Shown here piece after piece: positions 1 through 5,134 of a stretch of 5,134 nt of DNA. The position numbers and the translations under genes are program-made. The notes under the pieces were generated by a model, which was not told the DNA's origin, did not search any database, and worked only from the letters and a program-made list of their open reading frames with translations. The stretch is from positions 1 through 5,134 of the forward strand of contig PXEI01000397.1 of the NCBI GenBank assembly GCA_003564775.1. The letters run 5' to 3'. This DNA comes from Spirochaetaceae bacterium (GTDB lineage Bacteria > Spirochaetota > Spirochaetia > DSM-27196 > SLAA01). How positions within the stretch are numbered: the first letter of the stretch is position 1; each line of letters starts with the position of its first letter.

Positions 1-1040
1 AAGCGGTGCGCTTGCGGCTCACCGAGTATCCAGAAGTGTTTGATATTCAAGACAATTTGGACCAAGGGAGCCCTGAGCTTCGCATCCTGGTAAATGAAAA
101 CGCCGCCGCCCGTTACGGACTGAGCAAGCAAAGTATCGGGAACTTCGTACGCGCAAGCTTTGACGGCATTCCGGCCGGTAGTTTCTTCAGTCGTAACGAG
201 GAGGCCGAGGTTCTGGTGCGTTATAGCAACCCGACCCAAACCGGCGCCGAGCAGTTGGTGCAGTTGCGAATTCCCAATACAGCCGGACAGCAGGTTCCAT
301 TCTCAAGTGTCGCTCGAATAGAAGAGGCAGGCGGCATTTCAAGCATTCGCCGTCTTGACGGCCGCAGAGAGGCCACGGTTGAGGCCGAGACCTACACAAA
401 TGAAAATCTGGCGGAGATCAATCAGACAGTTCGCCGTTTGTACGAGGAAGAGCTTTCCGAACGTTTTCCGGGCGTTGAGATAGCGGTTGGGGGCCGCTTT
501 GCCGAGATCCTGAACGTCTTGCTGGATATTCTGCGGGTCTTTCTGGTTGGGATATTCATCATCTATGCCATACTCGGTACTCAGTTCAAGAGTTATCTAC
601 AGCCCTTTCTGATTCTGCTTTCAGTGCCCTTTGCCTTTGTAGGGGTAATCCTGTATCTCATTATCTCCGGTACTGCGCTTTCTACAACCGTTATTTATGC
701 CGGAGTTGCGTTAGCCGGTATCGCGGTAAACGATACCATTGTGCTGGTATCTTTTATCAATGATCGCCGGAAAGAAGGAGCTACGGTGTCAGACGCGGTC
801 ATTGACGGGGCGGTAACTCGGCTCCGCCCAATACTGCTTACCTCGTTTACAACCATTGGCGGACTCCTGCCCATAGCGTTGGGCCTGGGGGGAGAGTCCA
901 TAGTGTGGGGGCCAATGGCAAGCACCATTGTGTTTGGGTTGCTTTTCTCAACCCTTACCGCGCTGGTGGTTGTTCCGTGTCTTTATGGGATTCTGTATGA
1001 GCGTAAAGACCGCCTGGTTACTCAGCAGGATAGAGCTTGA
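1..1040 (+). CDS. RND-family (AcrB/HAE-1-like) efflux transporter, C-terminal part, cut at left edge
   Basis: This is the last ~345 residues of a protein whose family is normally about 1,000-1,060 residues, so roughly the first two thirds lie left of the window. The frame is open to the left edge; the GTG at position 6 is an internal valine, not a start. Residues counted from that codon: 1-165 match the end of the second periplasmic loop (funnel/docking and porter region, with VPFSSVARIE like the AcrB VPFSAF segment), followed by TM8 (~171-191), TM9 (~199-219), TM10 (~226-250), TM11 (~274-296) and TM12 (~303-332). TM11 carries RLRPILLTS, whose R272 and T279 align with AcrB R971 and T978 of the proton relay. 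TM10 reads GIAVNDTIVLV, with Asn242 where AcrB has Lys940. Such proteins are proton-driven inner-membrane trimers that export drugs, detergents or lipids; the substrate cannot be read from this part. Membrane-fusion partner and outer-membrane channel are not in the window. The gene ends inside the convergent M16 gene. Confidence 0.95.
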   Translation, partial: AVRLRLTEYPEVFDIQDNLDQGSPELRILVNENAAARYGLSKQSIGNFVRASFDGIPAGSFFSRNEEAEVLVRYSNPTQTGAEQLVQLRIPNTAGQQVPFSSVARIEEAGGISSIRRLDGRREATVEAETYTNENLAEINQTVRRLYEEELSERFPGVEIAVGGRFAEILNVLLDILRVFLVGIFIIYAILGTQFKSYLQPFLILLSVPFAFVGVILYLIISGTALSTTVIYAGVALAGIAVNDTIVLVSFINDRRKEGATVSDAVIDGAVTRLRPILLTSFTTIGGLLPIALGLGGESIVWGPMASTIVFGLLFSTLTALVVVPCLYGILYERKDRLVTQQDRA

Positions 1041-3867
1041 GCAGTAGTGAGCGATCCAGTACGAGATACCGTTCGGCAGCGGCACGAACTCTTTCGGCAG
1101 TAAGCTCCTCAATTAGCTGCGGTACCGCGAGCACTGACTCGAGCGGACGCTCATACTTAAAGGCAAACTCCAGGGCGGAGTTCCAGTAGCTATTTGAGCG
1201 CAGGTTTTGCTCGTGCTCGCGGCGTTGTGTTTCCTTGACACGCTCAAGATAACGGGCGGCAATCTCGGTCGAGGCTCCAAGCGCCGCGGTCTCTTCCTCT
1301 ACGACCGCGGCAAGTCGCTGCATCTGGGCCGGGTCTGCTCCAAAACTCAGCAGCAGCAGGTACTCAGGCTCAGGAAAGCGGCTTATGGAGCGCTGTACGC
1401 CCACCGAATAGGTGCCGCTCTCCTGCTCGCGCACGCGCTCTCGCAGCTGCAGTCGAAGAACGTCGGTGAGGCTGCTCAACAGATGGTTTGCCTCTTGTGA
1501 CCATTCGTACTCCCCGTGGTAGACCAGTGCCAGCCGTCCCGCATCCTCAATGCCGGCCCGAACCTCGTCCTCAACTCTGCCTTCGGGCCGTGGTGTTCGA
1601 CGGTCGTGATATCTCGGTGCTTGCCCTCTGTTTGGAAGTGAACCGAGATAGGTGCGGACAAGGTCTGAGAAGTCCGGGGATCCATTGGTTGTTATGTTTC
1701 CGACAAACACAAAGGTGAGTGCCGCCGCGTTGCCGTACAGGTCGTGGTACAGATCCAAGGCCGTTTGCCGGTCTAGCTCTTCAAGCATTTCGACCCGAAA
1801 TGGTCGGGTGCGGGTGTTCCCTGGAGAGAGGAGCTCGGTAAGGCGATCTTGGAACAAGGCAAATGGCTGGGTAGCTCGGCTGCGCAGCGCCACCTCCTCA
1901 CGCCGAATGAAGTTCTCAAAACTTTGCTCATCCAGTCGTGGTTCGCTCACTTGAAGATGAATGAGTTGAAAAAGTGTGTCGATATCCTCTGACGATCCAC
2001 GGCCGGACAGACCATGAAATACCGACTCCACCACGTGATCAACTCGAACCGAACTCCCAGCGAGTACACGGTCGAGTTCGCTCTGGCTGAACTGTGCGAC
2101 ACCGGAGCGCGCGAACATCTCGGCGAGTTTTCGGGCTTCAAGCACCCGACTGTCGTCGGCAAAAGATGTCCCGCCAGCGGCAAAAGCAGAGAACTGAATC
2201 TCATCGCTGCGAAAATCGGTATCTTTCCAGATGACGCGCACCCCGTTGTCAAGAACCCACTCGGTGGCGTCGACCTCTTCATGATAGATCTCGGAGACGA
2301 TCTCGCCAGGCTGCGGGCTTGACTCTAGAAGAGGACTGTCCGAACCAGCAAAGCTGAACTCGCCCGGCGTCGCGGCTTCGGCGCGCCGAAGCGCAGCCAT
2401 CAGTTCGGCATCATTTGGTGGTTGCAGGCCGGGGCGTTCCGGTAGCGCAACCAGGACAACCCGATTGTCGTCGCCAAGGAACTGCTGTGCGCGAGCATTG
2501 AGTTCCTCCAGGGTGATGTCGGGAAGAAACTCCTGTATGAGCGCGTACTCGTACTCAATTCCGGGAATCGCCTCACCGTACAGGAGATGGGATGTGTACT
2601 CAGTCATGAAGCGGTCGCTTGGGGTTTGGTTACGCTCGTTGTAGGCGTTGCGCATTGAGCGTTCAAAGCGACGTGTTGCGAGTTGCCGTTCTATCTCACT
2701 AAATCCGTGACGCCGCACTCGTTGGGTTTCGCGCGTAATTGCCTCCAGACCCGCTGTTACGCCACCTTCGGCCGTGATTGCCTGGACCAAGTGAACATCG
2801 GCGGCCCGGACAATTCGACCGGTGGCGGCGGTTGCCTGCAGAAAGGGTGAGTCGGCGGCCTGGGCCAGCTCGGAAAAGCGCTCATTCATCATCATTGCAT
2901 ACAAAATGTCGCCCAGGCGTTCGCGGTACTCGGCCCTGGTTTGCATTGGGTTTGGTGTGCGTTTGTTGTACACCGCAACAGAACTACGCGGGGCCTCCGG
3001 GTCCGAAGCCACAGCAAAACGTGTCTCTGTGTGGTTGGGAACCCGAAACTCAGGACGTTCAGGCCCCCCTGTTCGTGTCTCGATTCGACCGAAAAACTTC
3101 CGAATGAACCCCTCAACAAGGTCGAGGTCAAAGTCACCGACCGCTATCACAGACATAAACTCCGGGCGGTACCAGTCGCGGTAGAACGCCACGAGTTCTT
3201 CACGCGGTGCAGTGGTGAAAACCTCGGGTTTCCCAATAGGCAGACGTTCGGCATACATAGATCCCTGAAAGAGTACAGGGAAATGAGCGTCTCGAAGTCG
3301 TGTCTGAGCTCCAAGTCCTACCCGCCACTCTTCAAGGATAACACCCCGCTCGCGTTCGACCTCCTCGGGCTCGAAACTCACCTTGTGAGCCCAGTTCTCA
3401 AGTATGTGAAAGGCGCGTTCCAGACGCTCGGTTGAGTCGGTAGGAAGCTGCAACATGTACACCGTTTCTTCAAAGCTGGTGTAGGCGTTAATGTCGGGCC
3501 CAAACCGCATTCCCAGTGATTCCAGGTAGTTGACGATCTCGTCTTTGTCAAAGTCCTCGGTTCCATTGAACGCCATATGTTCAACAAAATGCGCCAGACC
3601 TAACTGATCCTCGGTTTCAAGGGTCGAGCCCGCATTGACGACAAGGCGCAAAAAAGCGCGGCCTGCGGGCTCTTCATTCCTGCGAATGATATATCGGACT
3701 CCGTTGTCCAGTTGACCCTGGTGAACTGCGGGGTCAACCGGGAGTACAAGCTCGGCCTCAGTTGACTGGGGTCCAACTGCTGACTGTGCTCCAACCGCAA
3801 GCGGCAGCAGCAGTCCAAGGAACAATGCGGTTACAAGACGACTCGTACGCGTGAAAGATATGTACAT
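1018..3867 (-). CDS. PqqL-like M16 zinc metallopeptidase, probably periplasmic
   Basis: Complete 949-residue protein, close to E. coli PqqL (about 930 residues). Residues 1-27 form a signal peptide: Arg7 and Arg10, a hydrophobic stretch 11-25, and a likely cleavage after VGA (27). There is no lipobox cysteine, so a soluble periplasmic or secreted enzyme is expected. Residues ~50-190 are the catalytic M16 domain with the inverted zinc motif HFVEH (His93, Glu96 as base, His97) and the third ligand Glu173 in ERGVILEEW, 76 residues after His97. A first inactive-type M16_C domain follows (~220-400), then a second M16 pair from ~535 with LDNGVRVIWKDTDF, GRGSSEDIDTLFQLIHLQ (~622-639) and a final M16_C part (~695-930). 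Such clamshell peptidases degrade peptides or small proteins enclosed in their chamber; FusC/PqqL enzymes process imported ferredoxin. The substrate here is unknown and no TonB receptor is visible. ATG at 3867 is chosen because of the signal peptide and a GAGGT site 4 bases upstream. It lies 56 bp after the PRC gene on the same strand, likely one transcript. Confidence 0.95.
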   Translation of the reverse strand: MYISFTRTSRLVTALFLGLLLPLAVGAQSAVGPQSTEAELVLPVDPAVHQGQLDNGVRYIIRRNEEPAGRAFLRLVVNAGSTLETEDQLGLAHFVEHMAFNGTEDFDKDEIVNYLESLGMRFGPDINAYTSFEETVYMLQLPTDSTERLERAFHILENWAHKVSFEPEEVERERGVILEEWRVGLGAQTRLRDAHFPVLFQGSMYAERLPIGKPEVFTTAPREELVAFYRDWYRPEFMSVIAVGDFDLDLVEGFIRKFFGRIETRTGGPERPEFRVPNHTETRFAVASDPEAPRSSVAVYNKRTPNPMQTRAEYRERLGDILYAMMMNERFSELAQAADSPFLQATAATGRIVRAADVHLVQAITAEGGVTAGLEAITRETQRVRRHGFSEIERQLATRRFERSMRNAYNERNQTPSDRFMTEYTSHLLYGEAIPGIEYEYALIQEFLPDITLEELNARAQQFLGDDNRVVLVALPERPGLQPPNDAELMAALRRAEAATPGEFSFAGSDSPLLESSPQPGEIVSEIYHEEVDATEWVLDNGVRVIWKDTDFRSDEIQFSAFAAGGTSFADDSRVLEARKLAEMFARSGVAQFSQSELDRVLAGSSVRVDHVVESVFHGLSGRGSSEDIDTLFQLIHLQVSEPRLDEQSFENFIRREEVALRSRATQPFALFQDRLTELLSPGNTRTRPFRVEMLEELDRQTALDLYHDLYGNAAALTFVFVGNITTNGSPDFSDLVRTYLGSLPNRGQAPRYHDRRTPRPEGRVEDEVRAGIEDAGRLALVYHGEYEWSQEANHLLSSLTDVLRLQLRERVREQESGTYSVGVQRSISRFPEPEYLLLLSFGADPAQMQRLAAVVEEETAALGASTEIAARYLERVKETQRREHEQNLRSNSYWNSALEFAFKYERPLESVLAVPQLIEELTAERVRAAAERYLVLDRSLLLKLYPAE

Positions 3868-3871
3868 GGAA

Positions 3872-3876
3872 ACCTC
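3872..3876 (-). promoter_or_regulatory. Ribosome binding site of the M16 peptidase gene
   Basis: On the - strand, GAGGT lies 4 bases before the ATG at 3865-3867, a good Shine-Dalgarno match that supports this start and the signal peptide that follows it. Confidence 0.7.
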
Positions 3877-3923
3877 GATTTGTTTGTGCCCAGGTGAGGT
3901 GAGTTGTGTGTGGGGCGCTGGAC

Positions 3924-4715
3924 TTAGAGTTCTGGTGGGCGCTCCCAGTACCTGTGCAGCTCAAAGTGGTTGCAGATGTCGTGTTCAAAATCCCGCGTGA
4001 TAGCTGACCCCGGGCTGAAGGCCGGAGCAAAGCGAAACCGTTCTGAGCCGTGATTCATCTGCACGCTTGAGGCCGCCCAGACCACCTGATCAACACTTTT
4101 TGTTGATGCGAGTATCTGTTTAGACTTCTCAATCTTGGTTAGCTCAATTTGCAGGTACCGGAGTCGCCATGTGGCGTACTCAAACCAGAAATCACGCACC
4201 TTGCCGACCTCACCGTCGACTGCATTCACATGGTATCCGGTGACCTCATTGCAGCTTCGGAGCTTGCTTTCATTCCCCGGTGACGCATCCGCCCTGGGCT
4301 CTCCCTCGGTCTCGTACTCGGCAAGTGCCCCAGTTGGTGTAGAATGCGCGCCCCAGAGGCCCGCGCCACCCCAGTAAACCGGGAAGTCGTAGTAAACGAA
4401 GAGCTCATTCTCGATTCGGCGTGATATGGGGCGGTCGGTGTCGGTGTCGGGACTATTTTTTACCTGGTCTTTGGTGAGGGAGACTGCAACACATTTGCTT
4501 TCCGGGTGGACGCCGGTGATAGCCAGTGGCGTTATAAGCACGGATCGCCCGAAAAGCCAAGGGCCGGTTCGGACTACCAGGTAGCGGACACCCCAACACT
4601 CCTCGTCAAAGTAGAGATCCTCAACATGGCCAATCTCGCCGTCGGATGCCTGCAACTTGTAACCATGGAGACCGCGAGCGCCAAAAAAAACTGGATGCTG
4701 TTCCGATTCTTCCAT
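3924..4715 (-). CDS. Tandem PRC-barrel domain protein
   Basis: Protein of 263 residues with no signal peptide or membrane segment, so probably cytoplasmic. It is an internal duplication. Residues 18-50 (GYKLQASDGEIGHVEDLYF, ending in RYLVVRT) and 160-192 (GYHVNAVDGEVGKVRDFWF, ending in RYLQIEL) share the pattern GY-x4-DGE-G-V-D-x2-F...RYL, exactly 142 residues apart. Each unit ends with an aromatic motif, FVYYDFPVYW at ~106-115 and NHFELHRYW at ~249-257, again 142 apart. The DGE-G-V-D-F and RYL pattern is typical of PRC-barrels, a beta-barrel fold known from the photosynthetic reaction centre H subunit, RimM and many small proteins of unknown role. A polar linker rich in Pro, Glu and Ala (~122-155) separates the units. 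A GTG at 4718 directly precedes the ATG at 4715; ATG is preferred because it leaves 5 bases after GAGG against 2 for GTG. The molecular role is unknown. It lies 63 bp downstream of the helical-tail gene and 56 bp upstream of the M16 gene. Confidence 0.85.
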   Translation of the reverse strand: MEESEQHPVFFGARGLHGYKLQASDGEIGHVEDLYFDEECWGVRYLVVRTGPWLFGRSVLITPLAITGVHPESKCVAVSLTKDQVKNSPDTDTDRPISRRIENELFVYYDFPVYWGGAGLWGAHSTPTGALAEYETEGEPRADASPGNESKLRSCNEVTGYHVNAVDGEVGKVRDFWFEYATWRLRYLQIELTKIEKSKQILASTKSVDQVVWAASSVQMNHGSERFRFAPAFSPGSAITRDFEHDICNHFELHRYWERPPEL

Positions 4716-4720
4716 CACAA

Positions 4721-4725
4721 CCTCT
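4721..4725 (-). promoter_or_regulatory. Ribosome binding site deciding the start of the PRC-barrel gene
   Basis: AGAGG on the - strand lies 5 bases before the ATG at 4713-4715 but only 2 before the GTG at 4716-4718. The spacing favours ATG, making the protein one residue shorter than a GTG start would. Confidence 0.6.
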
Positions 4726-4754
4726 AGTATAGTGTCGCAAGCGAGCGGGGTAAA
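4726..4754 (-). promoter_or_regulatory. Possible sigma70-type promoter upstream of the PRC-barrel gene
   Basis: On the - strand, TTTACC (4749-4754) and TATACT (4726-4731) are separated by 17 bases, with 4 of 6 and 5 of 6 matches to the -35 and -10 consensus. The element sits in the 63-bp gap after the upstream gene. Against it, transcription would start near 4719-4720, which would remove the AGAGG ribosome site and give a leaderless message. It may be a chance match, or the gene may be read from an upstream operon promoter. Confidence 0.3.
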
Positions 4755-4778
4755 GCTTTTCCGAGCCGCTCACGCCAC

Positions 4779-5134
4779 TTACTCGTCTTCAATCTCCTCG
4801 AATACCAGTCGTATTCCTTCGGAGGCTACACGTAAATTATCCGACAATTCCGCCAAGTTGGCAAGAATCTCCTCAATTCGATCTCCAGTAGCAGGGTCTT
4901 GGAGTCGTGCAAGTGTTGAACCGTCCTCACTCAGGCCAGACCCCAGTCTAGCCACCTCACGCGCCGCCTGCTGAATAGTTGCTATGGTTGCCGCTATCTC
5001 GCCTTCACCGACTACGTCGTCAAGATTATTCAATAGGGCATCTGCCCGGGCGCTTGCCGAGCTCAGGTTTGCAACCACCTGGTCAACCATGTCGGCGTTG
5101 CGCTTCAAGAGCTCATTCAGCAGCTCCGAGGTCT
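4779..5134 (-). CDS. Helix-rich C-terminal tail, possibly of an MCE/MlaD-family protein, cut at right edge
   Basis: The last 117 residues of a protein whose start lies right of the window; the frame is open to the edge, and the TTG at 5106-5108 that could be taken for a start is an internal leucine. The fragment has no cysteine and is almost wholly predicted helix, rich in Ala, Leu, Glu, Asp and Asn with leucine/valine spacing suited to amphipathic or coiled-coil helices (ELLNELLKRNADMVDQVV, ADALLNNLDDVV, IEEILANLAELSDNLRVA). It ends in an acidic tail, VFEEIEDE. This resembles the long helical tail behind the MCE domain of MlaD-like periplasmic lipid-transport proteins, but the diagnostic MCE domain would be upstream and cannot be seen. 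Other coiled-coil proteins, such as chemoreceptor-like or filament-like ones, remain possible. It is followed after 63 bp by the PRC gene on the same strand and may be the upstream member of its operon. Confidence 0.6.
   Translation of the reverse strand, partial: TSELLNELLKRNADMVDQVVANLSSASARADALLNNLDDVVGEGEIAATIATIQQAAREVARLGSGLSEDGSTLARLQDPATGDRIEEILANLAELSDNLRVASEGIRLVFEEIEDE

Noticed and set aside
187..928. Antisense open frames of 70 and 77 codons within the RND gene
   Set aside because: They are shadows of a clear transporter reading frame with conserved membrane segments and show no domain or ribosome site of their own.
1207..3435. Several open frames of 70-164 codons on both strands within the M16 gene
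   Set aside because: They lie wholly inside a well-supported 949-residue gene in other frames, have no recognisable domains, and have compositions rich in Arg, Ser, Pro and Cys typical of shadow frames.
3890..3906. Short tandem AGGTG repeats in the gap before the M16 gene
   Set aside because: Only two 5-base copies; too short to be told from chance in a 56-bp spacer.
3758..4030. A 90-codon - strand open frame spanning the PRC/M16 gap
   Set aside because: It overlaps the end of the PRC gene and the M16 signal peptide region in another frame and looks like no known protein; both real genes have better starts and motifs.
4743..4771. Inverted repeat GAGCGG...CCGCTC as a terminator between the helical-tail gene and the PRC gene
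   Set aside because: The stem is only 6 bp with a 17-base loop and no T-run follows it on the - strand, so it does not look like an intrinsic terminator.
5106..5108. TTG as the start of a short 109-residue protein
   Set aside because: The frame stays open to the right edge with matching helical composition (ELLNELL just upstream), so this is an internal leucine of a longer, cut gene.

Overview
The window carries the end of one gene on the + strand and three genes on the - strand, packed tightly. All four products look connected with a Gram-negative cell envelope: an inner-membrane RND transporter, a zinc peptidase with a signal peptide, a tandem PRC-barrel protein, and the helical tail of a protein that resembles MCE/MlaD-type lipid-transport components. 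The sequence suggests a Gram-negative bacterium of moderate GC content. I cannot fix the phylum; a gammaproteobacterium or a spirochaete would both fit.

Layout. Positions 1-1040 (+) encode the C-terminal third of an RND-family efflux pump, cut by the left edge. Positions 1018-3867 (-) encode a complete PqqL-like M16 metallopeptidase of 949 residues with an intact HFVEH zinc motif. Its stop region overlaps the end of the RND gene tail-to-tail by 23 bp, so no intergenic space is left for a terminator between the convergent genes. Positions 3924-4715 (-) encode a protein with two PRC-barrel-like repeats. Positions 4779-5134 (-) hold the C-terminal 117 residues of a helix-rich protein, cut by the right edge.

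The three - strand genes run in the order helical-tail protein, PRC protein, M16 peptidase. They are separated by only 63 and 56 bp with no convincing intrinsic terminator, so they may be co-transcribed, although a weak promoter-like element lies just before the PRC gene. No stretch over 300 bp lacks a gene. I see no RNA gene, mobile element, CRISPR array or phage feature.

Nothing here is clearly a new biological system. The points most worth a second look are the internally duplicated PRC protein next to a periplasmic peptidase, a T8 homopolymer near the start of the PRC gene, the convergent gene overlap, and the RND pump's Asn at the position of the AcrB TM10 lysine.
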